From assembly GCF_001831495.1 (NCBI RefSeq), contig NZ_CP017689.1, positions 434,001 to 498,000 of the forward strand: 64,000 bases of DNA. The letters run 5' to 3'. The notes under the pieces are model-generated. The model searched no databases and was not told where the DNA came from. It worked only from the letters and a program-made list of their open reading frames with translations. Positions 30,624 to 39,654 of the stretch are shown in pieces. The position numbers were made by a program, and so were the translations under genes. Every line of letters begins with the position of its first letter. Position 1 is the stretch's first letter. The stretch is from Thalassotalea crassostreae. GTDB taxonomy: Bacteria; Pseudomonadota; Gammaproteobacteria; Enterobacterales; Alteromonadaceae.

Positions 30624-30998
30624 ATGGCAACTATTAACCAATTAGTACGTAAACCACGTGTTAAGCAGGTAACTAAAAGTAACGTTCCAGCGTTACAAGC
30701 CTGCCCACAACGTCGTGGCGTATGTACTCGTGTGTATACAACTACACCGAAAAAACCTAACTCAGCACTACGTAAAGTAGCTCGTGTTCGTTTAACTAAC
30801 GGCTTCGAAGTTACTTCATACATCGGTGGTGAAGGTCACAACTTACAAGAGCATAGCGTAATTTTAATTCGCGGTGGTCGTGTAAAAGATTTACCTGGTG
30901 TTCGTTACCACACCGTTCGCGGTGCACTAGATTGTTCTGGTGTTAACGACAGAAGACAAGGCCGTTCTAAGTACGGTGCTAAGCGCCCTAAATCTTAA
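30624..30998 (+). CDS. rpsL: 30S ribosomal protein S12
   Basis: 124 residues. It is a decoding-centre protein governing accuracy. The streptomycin-region motifs [11 protein letters not shown] (about 40-50) and [13 protein letters not shown] (about 84-96) carry the wild-type lysines at positions equivalent to K43 and K88, so no streptomycin-resistance substitution is visible. First gene of the str operon. Confidence 0.99.
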   Translation: MATINQLVRKPRVKQVTKSNVPALQACPQRRGVCTRVYTTTPKKPNSALRKVARVRLTNGFEVTSYIGGEGHNLQEHSVILIRGGRVKDLPGVRYHTVRGALDCSGVNDRRQGRSKYGAKRPKS

Positions 30999-31080
30999 CG
31001 GACTCCGTCAAGTAAGGCCAAACAACCTATATTAACTTTTGTTTTGGGAAATTCCTGAAATTACAATCGGAGTACATAAA

Positions 31081-31554
31081 ATGCCAAGAAGACGTGTCGT
31101 AGGACAAAGAAAAATCTTGCCAGATCCGAAGTTCAAAAACGAACTTTTAGCAAAATTCATCAACATCTTAATGGTTGATGGAAAGAAATCTACAGCAGAA
31201 AAAATAGTTTATGGTGCACTAGACATCTTAACTGAAAAGAACACTGATAAAGAACATTTAGAGTTATTTGAAATTGCTCTAGAGAACATCCGTCCACAGG
31301 TTGAGGTTAAATCTCGTCGTGTTGGTGGTTCTACTTACCAGGTTCCAGTTGAAGTTCGTCCAGTACGTCGTAACGCGCTAGCAATGCGCTGGTTAGTTGA
31401 CGCTGCTCGTAAACGTGGTGAAAAATCAATGGCTCAACGCCTAGCTAACGAAATGTTAGATGCATTTGATAACAAAGGTTCAGCTGTGAAAAAACGTGAA
31501 GACGTTCACAGAATGGCTGAAGCTAACAAAGCATTCGCTCATTACCGTTGGTAA
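31081..31554 (+). CDS. rpsG: 30S ribosomal protein S7
   Basis: 157 residues. It nucleates assembly of the 30S head and in enterobacteria represses the str operon. The start is the ATG giving [18 protein letters not shown]; the longer frame upstream lacks family similarity. The conserved [19 protein letters not shown] is near 77-95. The fusA gene follows after a perfect hairpin. Confidence 0.98.
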   Translation: MPRRRVVGQRKILPDPKFKNELLAKFINILMVDGKKSTAEKIVYGALDILTEKNTDKEHLELFEIALENIRPQVEVKSRRVGGSTYQVPVEVRPVRRNALAMRWLVDAARKRGEKSMAQRLANEMLDAFDNKGSAVKKREDVHRMAEANKAFAHYRW

Positions 31555-31562
31555 AATAAATT

Positions 31563-31590
31563 GGCTGGTCGCTTGTGCGACCAGCCATTT
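31563..31590 (+). terminator. Attenuator-like hairpin between rpsG and fusA
   Basis: Perfect ten-base stem GGCTGGTCGC/GCGACCAGCC with a TTGT loop, followed by ATTTTCT. Probably partial termination or mRNA processing, since fusA has no obvious promoter of its own. Confidence 0.55.
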
Positions 31591-31630
31591 TCTATTGTCT
31601 GGGGCTTACCCTAGAAAGAGGATGATATAA

Positions 31631-33733
31631 GTGGCTCGTACAACTCCTATTGAGCTATACCGTAATATTGGTATATGTGCTCATGTAGATGCTGGTAAAA
31701 CGACAACAACAGAACGTGTGCTATTCTATACTGGTCTTTCTCATAGGATTGGTGAAGTACATGACGGTGCTGCAACCATGGATTGGATGGAACAAGAACA
31801 GGAGCGTGGTATCACTATCACTTCTGCTGCAACTACTTGTTTCTGGAAAGGTATGGAAGGTCAGTTCAAAGATCACCGTATCAATATCATCGACACGCCT
31901 GGTCACGTAGACTTTACAATCGAAGTTGAACGATCGTTACGAGTACTCGATGGTGCCGTATTAGTACTTTGTGGTTCATCTGGTGTTCAGCCTCAAACTG
32001 AAACCGTTTGGCGTCAAATGGAAAAATACGAAGTTCCTCGCTTAGTGTTTGTCAATAAAATGGACCGAACCGGTGCCAATTTCCTAAGTGTTGTTGAACA
32101 AATGAAGGATCGCCTAGGCGCGAATCCTGTGCCAATTCAGTTAGCAATTGGTAGTGAAGAAGATTTTACCGGTGTTGTTGATCTTATTAAGATGAAGGCA
32201 ATCAACTGGAATGAAGCCGATCACGGAATGACGTTTAATTACGAAGACATTCCAAGTGATATGCAAGATTTAGCAGAAGAGTGGCGTGAGCACTTAGTTG
32301 AATCTGCAGCGGAAGCTTCTGAAGAATTAATGGATAAGTACCTTGAAGAAGGCGATTTATCTGAAGAAGAAATAAAAGCTGGCTTGCGCACCCGAACGCT
32401 AAGTAACGAGGTTATACTTGTTACCTGTGGTTCTGCATTTAAGAACAAAGGTGTACAAGCAGTATTAGACGCTGTTGTCGAATATTTACCGTCGCCTACT
32501 GAAGTAAAGGCGATAACCGGTATAAACAACGATAAGCACGAAACGGAAGGTTCTCGTGAAGCAGATGACAACGCACCATTTGCTGCTCTAGCGTTTAAAA
32601 TTGCGACTGACCCGTTTGTAGGGACTTTAACTTTTATCCGTGTTTATTCCGGTTTAGTTAATTCTGGCGATGCGGTATACAACGCAGTTAAAGCGAAAAA
32701 AGAAAGAATTGGCCGCATTGTTCAGATGCATGCTAATGACCGTGCCGAAATAAAAGAAGTACGCGCAGGCGATATCGCTGCGTTGATCGGTATGAAAGAT
32801 GTAACAACAGGTGATACTTTGTGTGATCCAAAGCATGTGATCACATTAGAACGAATGGAATTTCCAGAACCGGTAATTTCTATCGCGGTAGAACCTAGAA
32901 CTAAAGCTGACCAAGATAAAATGGGTGTTGCTTTAGGTAAACTTGCAGCGGAAGATCCATCGTTTCGCGTTGAAACGGATGATGAAACTGGTCAAACGAT
33001 AATTTCTGGTATGGGTGAGCTACACTTAGATATCATTGTTGATCGTATGAAACGTGAGTTTAAAGTCGACTGTAATGTTGGTAAACCACAAGTGTCTTAC
33101 CGTGAGACTATTCGCAAATCTGTGGAAGTCGAAGGTAAGTTTGTTCGCCAATCAGGTGGGCGTGGTCAATATGGACATGTATGGCTTAAATTGGAACCTC
33201 TTGCTGAAGGTGAAGGATTCCAATTTGAAAGTGAAATCGTCGGCGGTGCCGTACCAAAAGAGTACTGGGGCGCTGTAGAGAAAGGTTGTGAAGAGCAAAT
33301 GCAAAACGGCGTTTTAGCTGGTTTTCCATTGTTAGATATTAAAGCGACTTTATATGACGGTTCATTCCATGATGTTGACTCAAATGAAATGGCTTTTAAG
33401 GTAGCTGCTTCAATGGGCTTTAGAGATGGTGTGCTTAATGCTAATCCAGTATTACTAGAGCCAATGATGAAAGTTGAAGTAACTACACCGGAAGAAAATA
33501 TGGGTGACGTTGTTGGTGATTTAAACCGACGTCGCGGCATGATTGAGGGTATGGATGAAGGTCCTGCAGGTTCAAAGATAGTGACAGCTTTAGTGCCATT
33601 ATCTGAAATGTTTGGTTACGCTACGGATTTACGTAGTGCAACCCAAGGCCGTGCATCATACTCAATGGAGTTTAAGCAGTATAGTGACGCTCCTAAAAAT
33701 GTAACAGAAGCAATATGTGAAGGTATTTTTTAA
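31631..33733 (+). CDS. fusA: Translation elongation factor G
   Basis: 700 residues (E. coli 704). It is the GTPase that moves tRNAs and mRNA after peptide transfer. G1 AHVDAGKTT (about 17-25), G3 DTPGH near 88-92 and G4 NKMD near 142-145 are intact, and domain IV has [10 protein letters not shown] and [10 protein letters not shown]. It begins with GTG after AGAGG. Sequence details ([35 protein letters not shown]) are nearer to the Pseudomonas FusA1 type than to E. coli. Codon use is less biased than in tuf or rpoC (CGA and ATA codons occur), which is odd for a str-operon EF-G and could mean a second copy elsewhere. Confidence 0.96.
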   Translation: MARTTPIELYRNIGICAHVDAGKTTTTERVLFYTGLSHRIGEVHDGAATMDWMEQEQERGITITSAATTCFWKGMEGQFKDHRINIIDTPGHVDFTIEVERSLRVLDGAVLVLCGSSGVQPQTETVWRQMEKYEVPRLVFVNKMDRTGANFLSVVEQMKDRLGANPVPIQLAIGSEEDFTGVVDLIKMKAINWNEADHGMTFNYEDIPSDMQDLAEEWREHLVESAAEASEELMDKYLEEGDLSEEEIKAGLRTRTLSNEVILVTCGSAFKNKGVQAVLDAVVEYLPSPTEVKAITGINNDKHETEGSREADDNAPFAALAFKIATDPFVGTLTFIRVYSGLVNSGDAVYNAVKAKKERIGRIVQMHANDRAEIKEVRAGDIAALIGMKDVTTGDTLCDPKHVITLERMEFPEPVISIAVEPRTKADQDKMGVALGKLAAEDPSFRVETDDETGQTIISGMGELHLDIIVDRMKREFKVDCNVGKPQVSYRETIRKSVEVEGKFVRQSGGRGQYGHVWLKLEPLAEGEGFQFESEIVGGAVPKEYWGAVEKGCEEQMQNGVLAGFPLLDIKATLYDGSFHDVDSNEMAFKVAASMGFRDGVLNANPVLLEPMMKVEVTTPEENMGDVVGDLNRRRGMIEGMDEGPAGSKIVTALVPLSEMFGYATDLRSATQGRASYSMEFKQYSDAPKNVTEAICEGIF

Positions 33734-33807
33734 TACCTGCAACTAATTTTAAAATCCTAGGATGCTGCACACCAGCAAACTAACACTAACTTTAAGGTAC
33801 ATGTAAA

Positions 33808-34992
33808 ATGGCTAAAGAAAAATTTGAACGTTCGAAACCGCACGTTAACGTTGGTACTATCGGTCACGTCGATCACGGTAAAACTACTTTAACGGCTGCT
33901 ATCTCAGCTGTATTAACTAAAGTTCACGGTGGTGAAGTTAAAGATTTCGCACAAATCGATAACGCACCAGAAGAGCGTGAGCGTGGTATTACAATCAATA
34001 CTTCTCACATCGAGTACGATACAGAATCACGTCACTACGCACACGTAGACTGTCCTGGTCACGCCGATTACGTTAAAAACATGATCACTGGTGCTGCACA
34101 AATGGACGGCGCTATCTTAGTAGTTGCTGCTACAGATGGTCCTATGCCACAAACTCGTGAGCACATCCTACTTTCTCGTCAGGTTGGTGTTCCTTTCATC
34201 ATCGTATTCATGAACAAATGTGACATGGTAGATGACGAAGAGTTATTAGAATTAGTAGAAATGGAAGTTCGTGAACTTCTTTCTGAATACGATTTCCCAG
34301 GTGATGACTTACCAGTAATCCAAGGTTCAGCATTAGGCGCACTTAACGGTGAAGCACAATGGGAAGAGCGTGTAGTAGAACTTGCTAACGCACTTGATAC
34401 TTACATTCCAGAGCCAGAGCGTGCAATCGATGGTGATTTCATCCTTCCAATCGAAGATGTATTCTCAATCCAAGGTCGTGGTACAGTTGTAACTGGTCGT
34501 GTTGAGCGTGGTATCGTTAAAGTTGGTGACGAAGTAGAAATCGTAGGTATCAAAGAAACTACAACTACTACTTGTACTGGTGTAGAAATGTTCCGTAAGC
34601 TTCTTGACGAAGGTCGTGCTGGTGAGAACTGTGGTGTTCTTTTACGTGGTACTAAGCGTGAAGACGTACAACGTGGTCAAGTACTATGTAAGCCTGGTTC
34701 AATCAACCCGCATACTAAGTTCGAATCAGAAGTATACGTACTAACTAAAGATGAAGGTGGTCGTCATACTCCATTCTTCAAAGGTTACCGTCCACAGTTT
34801 TACTTCCGTACAACTGACATCACAGGTGCTGTAGAGCTTCCTGAAGGTGTAGAAATGGTAATGCCTGGCGACAACTTAAAGTTTGTTGTTGAGCTAATCA
34901 ACCCAATCGCGATGGACGAAGGTTTACGTTTCGCTATCCGTGAAGGTGGTAGAACAGTAGGCGCAGGCGTAGTATCAAAAGTTATTGACTAA
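33808..34992 (+). CDS. tuf: Translation elongation factor Tu
   Basis: 394 residues. It delivers aminoacyl-tRNA to the ribosome. GHVDHGKTT (about 19-27), DCPGHADY (about 81-88) and NKCDMVDD (about 136-143) are the nucleotide-binding motifs. The protein ends in [11 protein letters not shown]. Extreme codon bias fits a top-expression gene. The stop codon sits in a perfect 9-bp hairpin (AAAGTTATT/AATAACTTT, 34978-34999), followed by a terminator. Two degraded copies of this tail lie downstream. No tufB precedes tRNA-Trp in this window. Confidence 0.99.
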   Translation: MAKEKFERSKPHVNVGTIGHVDHGKTTLTAAISAVLTKVHGGEVKDFAQIDNAPEERERGITINTSHIEYDTESRHYAHVDCPGHADYVKNMITGAAQMDGAILVVAATDGPMPQTREHILLSRQVGVPFIIVFMNKCDMVDDEELLELVEMEVRELLSEYDFPGDDLPVIQGSALGALNGEAQWEERVVELANALDTYIPEPERAIDGDFILPIEDVFSIQGRGTVVTGRVERGIVKVGDEVEIVGIKETTTTTCTGVEMFRKLLDEGRAGENCGVLLRGTKREDVQRGQVLCKPGSINPHTKFESEVYVLTKDEGGRHTPFFKGYRPQFYFRTTDITGAVELPEGVEMVMPGDNLKFVVELINPIAMDEGLRFAIREGGRTVGAGVVSKVID

Positions 34993-35023
34993 TAACTTTG
35001 AATACAGCCTAAGCTGAATAAGA

Positions 35024-35048
35024 AAGGTCGCGAAAGCGGCCTTTTTTA
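35024..35048 (+). terminator. Terminator 1 after tuf
   Basis: AAGGTCGC/GCGGCCTT stem (one wobble) with a GAAA tetraloop and following T-run. Confidence 0.92.
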
Positions 35049-35053
35049 TGTCC

Positions 35054-35115
35054 GCCATCCATGGCTTCCACCCTGCGGGTTGCTTTGCAGTGAAATTTTG
35101 TTCCTGACAAAATTT
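35054..35115 (+). repeat. Modular hairpin element, copy A
   Basis: Three hairpins in fixed order. First is GCCA-TCCA-TGGC (35054-35065). Second is ACCC-TGC-GGGT (35070-35080). Third is AAATTTTGT-TCCTG-ACAAAATTT (35093-35115). Loops and order match copies B and the rpsQ copy; the outer stems do not match in sequence but remain complementary. Further hairpins follow at 35135-35150 (TCACGG/CCGTGA) and 35167-35190 (a perfect 10-bp stem ending in TAGTCC, GAAT loop). Confidence 0.75.
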
Positions 35116-35196
35116 TATTTCTGTTCTACCAGCTTCACGGTGTTCCGTGATGACAAATACGTTAAGAAAATAGTCCGAATGGACTATTTTGCATGT

Positions 35197-35260
35197 CAGG
35201 CGTCCATGCCTGCCACCCTTCGGGTTGCTAACGCAATGTAAATTTATTCCGGATAAATTT
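35197..35260 (+). repeat. Modular hairpin element, copy B
   Basis: CAGGC-GTCCAT-GCCTG (35197-35212), ACCC-TTC-GGGT (35215-35225) and AAATTTAT-TCCGG-ATAAATTT (35240-35260), the same order and loop motifs as copy A. It is followed by two further perfect hairpins, GTATCGC/GCGATAC with TCT loop (35273-35289) and AAAACCAT/ATGGTTTT (35293-35310). A partial set in altered order follows at 35341-35382 (TCCT-loop hairpin, then CCA-TCCA-TGG). Confidence 0.75.
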
Positions 35261-35383
35261 TTAGTATTTGCAGTATCGCTCTGCGATACGGTAAAACCAT
35301 TTATGGTTTTCTAGAGCATACAGTTGGCGTAGGTGTTGACCGAAAATTGCTCCTGCATTTTCGGCATTCTCACCATCCATGGC

Positions 35384-35413
35384 GGTTTATCTAAACTAAT
35401 CGACTAATATCGA
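35384..35413 (+). repeat. Degenerate tuf 3' tail, copy 2
   Basis: 30 bases matching 28 of 30 with the copy at 35531-35560. Read in the frame of the stop codon they give LSKLID-stop, resembling the EF-Tu end VSKVID-stop. Followed, as at the real tuf, by a terminator about 25 bases on. No open frame upstream, so it is a remnant and not a gene. Confidence 0.55.
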
Positions 35414-35437
35414 GCTTTAGTTCACATTAGAACTACT

Positions 35438-35466
35438 AAAAAAGGATGCTTCGGCATCCTTTTTTG
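35438..35466 (+). terminator. Terminator 2 downstream of tuf
   Basis: AAAAAAGGATGC/GCATCCTTTTTT stem around a TTCG tetraloop; strong intrinsic terminator attached to tail copy 2. Confidence 0.9.
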
Positions 35467-35530
35467 TTGCCTTAAGAAAAACACCAACCACCACCAATGA
35501 AGGTGGCGCTCTCGATACAGGGTTGGTACT

Positions 35531-35560
35531 GGTGTATCTAAAGTAATCGACTAATATCGA
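35531..35560 (+). repeat. Degenerate tuf 3' tail, copy 3
   Basis: The frame reads VGTGVSKVID-stop (from 35522), against [15 protein letters not shown] in tuf, and GAAGGTGGC at 35499 matches the EGG codons further upstream but out of frame. The stop lies in a hairpin AAGTAATCG/CGATTACTT (35541-35566), a different sequence from tuf's own stop hairpin but the same layout. A second hairpin TACTTGGTA/TACCAAGTA overlaps it (35562-35581). Confidence 0.6.
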
Positions 35561-35587
35561 TTACTTGGTAACTACCAAGTACTACAG

Positions 35588-35616
35588 AAAAAGAGCGCTT
35601 AGGCGCTCTTTTTTTT
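35588..35616 (+). terminator. Terminator 3 downstream of tuf
   Basis: AAGAGCGC/GCGCTCTT with a TTAG loop, preceded by an A-run and followed by eight T residues. Confidence 0.9.
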
Positions 35617-35657
35617 GCTTAAAGAAAAGCGAAAGCAAGTAGCTACTTTTTATATCC

Positions 35658-35740
35658 ACCTCGTACTTGATGAGGTCCCACCCAAAAGCACGGTGGGATG
35701 ACGTATAGGATATACGAATGCCGCGATGTCATAAATGGCA
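35658..35740 (-). repeat. Cluster of hairpin repeats (GTCATCCC...GGGACCTC type, inverted)
   Basis: On the minus strand, GTCATCCCACC and GGTGGGACCTC form a stem (plus 35672-35702). The same frame with stem CCCGGC/GCCGGG occurs at 52265-52338. Flanking hairpins are ACCTC/GAGGT (35658-35676), a perfect CGTATA-GGA-TATACG (35702-35716) and TGTCA-TAAA-TGGCA (35727-35740). No gene is seen in 35049-35861. Confidence 0.6.
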
Positions 35741-35861
35741 CGGAGAGGTGACGGCGCTTTTTTCAGCGTTTATCAGTACATAACTCAGAAACCGTTAGTT
35801 CGCTAAACTTTATTCATTCAACTAGTATTACATTGAATAATTATAATTAATTGAGATATTT

Positions 35862-36677
35862 ATGGATTACGATAAAGTAGCTACTGATCTATTTGAAATA
35901 GTTGTTCTTTATGGGCCGAAGTTAATTTCAGCGGTTCTAATTTGGATTGTCGGCGCGTGGGTAATTAAAGGCTTGTCACTTGCTATCGGCAAGGCGATGA
36001 TTAGAGGTGATATTGACGAATCACTTAGACCTTTTGTTAAAGGTCTAAGCGAAATGTTAATGAAGGTGCTGCTTGTCATCACCGTATTGAGCATGCTTGG
36101 CATTGAGATGACTTCTTTCGTCGCTATATTAGGTGCGGCGGGCTTAGCTATCGGTATGGCTCTGTCAGGAACTTTACAAAACTTTGCCGGTGGCGTCATG
36201 ATCCTAATCTTTAAACCATATCGAATTGGCGACGTAATCGATGCACAAGGATATGTAGGGAAAGTATCAGAAATCCAAATTTTTAATACAATCTTAAAAA
36301 CCCCCGATAATAAGACGATTATTATTCCTAATGGCGGTCTAGCCACAGGGTCAATGATTAATTATTCCATTGAGCCGACGCGTCGTGTAGATTGGACATT
36401 CGGTATAGGCTACGGTGATGATGTAGATCAAGCAAAGACTGTAATGAGGAAATTATGTGATCAAGATGAGCGTATTTTAAAAGATCCCGAGGTTTATATT
36501 GCAGTGTCTGCGCTTGCAGATAGCTCTGTCAATTTTACCGTGAGAGCTTGGGTTAATGCCGCCGATTACTGGGATGTATTTTTTGATATGAATGAACAGA
36601 TATATAAAGTGTTCAATAACGAAGGATTGAATATACCCTTTCCACAAATGGATGTTCATCTACATAAAGCTGAATAA
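35862..36677 (+). CDS. mscS: Small-conductance mechanosensitive channel, MscS family
   Basis: 271 residues (E. coli MscS 286). It is an inner-membrane tension-gated channel that vents solutes on osmotic downshock. Three transmembrane helices occupy about 15-110. The pore-lining TM3 is glycine/alanine-rich (GAAGLAIGMALSGTLQNFAGGVMIL), followed by the beta-domain start FKPYRIGDVIDAQGYVG and IIIPNG. Short canonical MscS without extra domains. It stands alone behind the hairpin cluster downstream of tuf. Confidence 0.93.
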   Translation: MDYDKVATDLFEIVVLYGPKLISAVLIWIVGAWVIKGLSLAIGKAMIRGDIDESLRPFVKGLSEMLMKVLLVITVLSMLGIEMTSFVAILGAAGLAIGMALSGTLQNFAGGVMILIFKPYRIGDVIDAQGYVGKVSEIQIFNTILKTPDNKTIIIPNGGLATGSMINYSIEPTRRVDWTFGIGYGDDVDQAKTVMRKLCDQDERILKDPEVYIAVSALADSSVNFTVRAWVNAADYWDVFFDMNEQIYKVFNNEGLNIPFPQMDVHLHKAE

Positions 36678-36791
36678 CATACCAATTTATTCGTGCTATA
36701 GGGGAATTTGTTCCTCATCGTTGAACTTGCAATGATATGAACACTCTGACTAGGTATGAATTTAATGTCACTATTGAAAATGCGAGAGAAT

Positions 36792-37280
36792 ATGAAAAAT
36801 TTAATAGCGTTAATATTAGTACCAACACTTTCACTTGCAATTATTAGCTGTGCTGCTGATAAAGCGACACCTGAGCAAGATGAAAGTGCTAAATTAACAA
36901 CAACTACCACCACTGAAAAAGCTGTGAAACAACAACCACTGCGAAAGCAAGATAAAAACATTACTATGACTGACAATACACCACCACCTCAAGCGACTAG
37001 CAAAGGCGAAATAGATGCACCTTCATGGTATGAAGGTACATTGAAATTTATTGAGCTAGAAGGGGGCTTTTATGGTTTTTATGGTGACAACGGCGAACGT
37101 TATTTACCATTAGATTTGAAGGCTAACTTCAAGAAAAATGGCGCAAAAGTTAAGCTATACGGCTTGGTTGATAATAATATAATGACCTTCCAGCAGTGGG
37201 GGTCACCTTTCAAAGTCATCAAAGTAGAACTAATATCTGAAGGTTCTGATAATGGCGGGCAAGATAGCTCTACTTACTAA
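36792..37280 (+). CDS. Putative lipoprotein of unknown function
   Basis: About 162 residues from the ATG preceded by GAGAGAA; upstream in-frame starts lack a signal-like N-terminus. The signal peptide ends in a lipobox IISC, then a Thr/Lys/Gln-rich linker. A small C-terminal domain contains SWYEGTLKFIELEGGFYGFYGDNGERYLPLDL. Family not recognised. Its end overlaps the convergent histidine phosphatase gene by 11 bp. Confidence 0.75.
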   Translation: MKNLIALILVPTLSLAIISCAADKATPEQDESAKLTTTTTTEKAVKQQPLRKQDKNITMTDNTPPPQATSKGEIDAPSWYEGTLKFIELEGGFYGFYGDNGERYLPLDLKANFKKNGAKVKLYGLVDNNIMTFQQWGSPFKVIKVELISEGSDNGGQDSSTY

Positions 37281-37782
37281 CGCAAACAAAGCTCATCTGT
37301 AATAACTGCAAGTGAGGTTTGCCATCAATGAAGGTAACTTGATAGAGCCTATCGTAGATAGACTCGTCAAAAGCAGGCAAGCTCTCATTAGCAAGCAACC
37401 CTGCTAGAACGGCTGTTGTATTGCTATGACCTACAACCAAAGCTGTAGTTTTCAGTTTTATGAGCTTTTTAGAAAATGCATCAAGTTCCCGCGGGTCATA
37501 AATAGATAAATCTACATTGTGATTCGCCACTAAAGGAGCTGCCGTCATCTTAGTTCTTTGATAATCGCTACTATAAATTGCGCTCAATGGTACATTTATT
37601 AATTGATTATTTAAGTGTACCGCTCTATCTATTCCACACTGGGTTAATTTAGGATCGCTTGTGTCAGATAATTTTTCAGCGTGTCTTACCAAGTAAATTG
37701 TAAATTTTTCATGTTGCTTCTCATCTGCCCAACTAATCCACGGGGTCAAAATGAAAGAAAGGCAAAACAAGAATTTACGCAT
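37270..37782 (-). CDS. Exported histidine phosphatase (SixA/phosphoglycerate-mutase fold)
   Basis: 170 residues. A signal peptide (about 1-19, WISWA-DE) is followed by the catalytic YLVRHAEKL, in which the His is phosphorylated. The second conserved block is VVGHSNTTAVLAGLL. It fits the single-domain histidine phosphatase superfamily, but the signal peptide argues for a periplasmic enzyme rather than cytoplasmic SixA. It overlaps the desaturase stop region by 8 bp on the same strand, suggesting cotranscription and possible FabR control. Confidence 0.85.
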   Translation of the reverse strand: MRKFLFCLSFILTPWISWADEKQHEKFTIYLVRHAEKLSDTSDPKLTQCGIDRAVHLNNQLINVPLSAIYSSDYQRTKMTAAPLVANHNVDLSIYDPRELDAFSKKLIKLKTTALVVGHSNTTAVLAGLLANESLPAFDESIYDRLYQVTFIDGKPHLQLLQMSFVCVSK

Positions 37783-38881
37783 AACTAGTTACCAATGAAT
37801 TCCATTGTTTTATACTCGCTCTGAGATTTCGCTTGAGCTGCTGATATTGATTGCTTAAGTTTAATCGTTCAGGTGAACTTTCGCAGGCATTAATCAATTG
37901 CTTCTTAACTTCATAGTAATTACTTACCTGTTGCACTAACGCTTCATATTCACGTTGTAACTGTTCAATAATCAATTCGGCATTATGTTTTAAAGCAAGT
38001 TTTTCTCTGCTTTGTTTCAATTGCATCATTGCTTTTGCTTTAATGATTTTGTCTTCCGGCGTTACTTTTAAATCCGATGCTAATTTTAAATAGCTGGCTA
38101 ATCGTATAAACCATTTGGTTGGATCAAAATGCCACCATTGAATCCCATTACGGTAATCGTTTTCAAAAATATGATGGAAGTTGTGGTAGCCTTCGCCGAA
38201 TGTTAAAAATGCTAATATGCCATTATCTCGAGCGGTATTTTTATCAGTGTATGTTTGCTTGCCCCAGATATGGGCTAATGAATTTATAAAAAATGTCACG
38301 TGATGACTTATCACTAAACGTAAAACACCAGCAAGTAATAAGCTTGAAATTATATCGCCATGAATTAAGCCAAGAATTAATGGAATTCCAAAATTGGTCG
38401 CAATCGCGAGCAACAGGTAATTGTTGTGCTGCCACATAACAATTTTATCTTTTTGCAAATCTCGAACATTGCTGTAGTCATTATAAGTCTTAGGTTTGTA
38501 ATCTCTTAACATCCAGCCGATATGGGAAAACCAAAAGCCGCGCTTTGCTGAATATGGATCGATATCATTGTTGTCTACATGTTTGTGGTGAACACGATGA
38601 TCTGAACTCCAATGCAGTATGCTGTTTTGCAATGCAAAAGCACCGCCTATAGCATAGAAGAATCGAATGAATGCATGAGCCTTGTATGTTCTATGGGACC
38701 ATAGGCGATGATAACCCGCTGTGATCGACATCCCACAAAAGCCAATACAGAGTATTAAAGAGACAATTTCAAAACTATCGAAACCGTGAGTAACGGCACG
38801 ATAAGGAACAAAAACTAACGCAACTAAAAACGTAATAACAAAGATCGAAATATTGATCCAAAGAAGGCGAGGTTTACTCAT
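37775..38881 (-). CDS. Fatty-acid (acyl-CoA delta-9 type) desaturase
   Basis: 368 residues from the ATG giving MSKPRLLWIN; the frame extends upstream through the operator and is not used. It is an integral-membrane di-iron desaturase introducing a cis double bond into acyl chains. The histidine boxes are HRLWSH (58-63), HRVHH (95-99) and a third HNFHH after GEGY. Paired membrane helices lie at about 10-30 and 35-57, with more between the boxes. The last hundred residues are a charged helical extension seen in related gammaproteobacterial enzymes. A perfect FabR-type palindrome lies 26 bp upstream, implying repression when unsaturated acyl groups are plentiful. Confidence 0.93.
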   Translation of the reverse strand: MSKPRLLWINISIFVITFLVALVFVPYRAVTHGFDSFEIVSLILCIGFCGMSITAGYHRLWSHRTYKAHAFIRFFYAIGGAFALQNSILHWSSDHRVHHKHVDNNDIDPYSAKRGFWFSHIGWMLRDYKPKTYNDYSNVRDLQKDKIVMWQHNNYLLLAIATNFGIPLILGLIHGDIISSLLLAGVLRLVISHHVTFFINSLAHIWGKQTYTDKNTARDNGILAFLTFGEGYHNFHHIFENDYRNGIQWWHFDPTKWFIRLASYLKLASDLKVTPEDKIIKAKAMMQLKQSREKLALKHNAELIIEQLQREYEALVQQVSNYYEVKKQLINACESSPERLNLSNQYQQLKRNLRASIKQWNSLVTSYA

Positions 38882-38906
38882 TTTTATTAAAATACCATAC
38901 TGTTTG

Positions 38907-38924
38907 AGTGTACACGTGTACACT
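38907..38924. promoter_or_regulatory. FabR/DesT-type operator
   Basis: Perfect 18-bp palindrome AGTGTACACGTGTACACT between the divergent desaturase and fabR. It is close to the AGCGTACA-centred sites FabR binds before fabA and fabB in E. coli. Likely controls the desaturase and perhaps fabR itself. Confidence 0.88.
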
Positions 38925-39033
38925 ATAATATTTACCTGCAAAATCAGTCAAGCATAGAATTTCAAACTTGTGCTAATATAGCTGATAATTAGTCTTTAAC
39001 GTTAGTAACCTATTAATTTAAATATTAAAAATT

Positions 39034-39654
39034 ATGTCAGGAATTAGAGCCCAACAAAAAGAGAAAACACGACGTTTGATAATTGATGCTGCTTTAAATC
39101 AATTGAGCGCAGAACGTAGCTTTTCTAGTTTAAGTTTACGCGAGGTAGCCAAAGAAGCTGGTTTAGCCGCGACATCATTTTATCGCCACTTTAATGATAT
39201 GGATGAGTTAGGATTAACTTTAGTAGATGAAGCGGGCTTAACTTTACGTCAATTAATGCGCCAAGCACGGCAACGTATCGAAAAAGGCGGATCGGTCATT
39301 AAGATATCGACGATAACATTTATGGAGTTTATCGAATCTAACGGTAATGAATTTAGGTTATTGTTGCGTGAACGTTCAGGTACTTCTCCAGAGTTTCGTT
39401 CAGCGGTTAATCGCGAAATCCGTTACTTTACCATGGAGCTTTGTGATTATTTGCAAAAAGCGAACAAGCTTGATGCGGAGACAAGTTATTTACAAGCCAA
39501 CGCTGCAGTAACCATAGTATTTAGTGCAGGAGCAGAGGCCTTAGATGCTGACAGTAAAGAAAGGGAGTCGTTAACTGAGCGCACCATTGCACAACTGCGT
39601 TTTATCGCTCGCGGCGCCATGGACATGAATGCTCGCAGAACAAATAAAACTTAA
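39034..39654 (+). CDS. fabR: HTH-type transcriptional repressor FabR
   Basis: 206 residues, TetR family. It senses the unsaturated/saturated acyl pool and represses unsaturated fatty-acid genes. The N-terminal stretch [20 protein letters not shown] and the [23 protein letters not shown] are near-identical to E. coli FabR, as is [11 protein letters not shown] in the ligand domain. Divergent from a desaturase rather than beside a fab gene, an arrangement like DesT of Pseudomonas. Its stop codon lies within a terminator stem. Confidence 0.95.
   Translation: MSGIRAQQKEKTRRLIIDAALNQLSAERSFSSLSLREVAKEAGLAATSFYRHFNDMDELGLTLVDEAGLTLRQLMRQARQRIEKGGSVIKISTITFMEFIESNGNEFRLLLRERSGTSPEFRSAVNREIRYFTMELCDYLQKANKLDAETSYLQANAAVTIVFSAGAEALDADSKERESLTERTIAQLRFIARGAMDMNARRTNKT

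Noticed and set aside
35054..35310. CRISPR array near tuf
   Set aside because: Hairpins are not equal-length direct repeats, spacers are irregular, and no cas gene is present.
35047..35861. A small protein gene in the tuf-mscS gap
   Set aside because: No frame of useful length has a start with a ribosome site; the sequence is dominated by hairpins and terminators.
37270..37280. Overlapping ends of lipoprotein and phosphatase genes as a frameshift
   Set aside because: The genes are convergent and both ends look natural; short tail overlaps are common.
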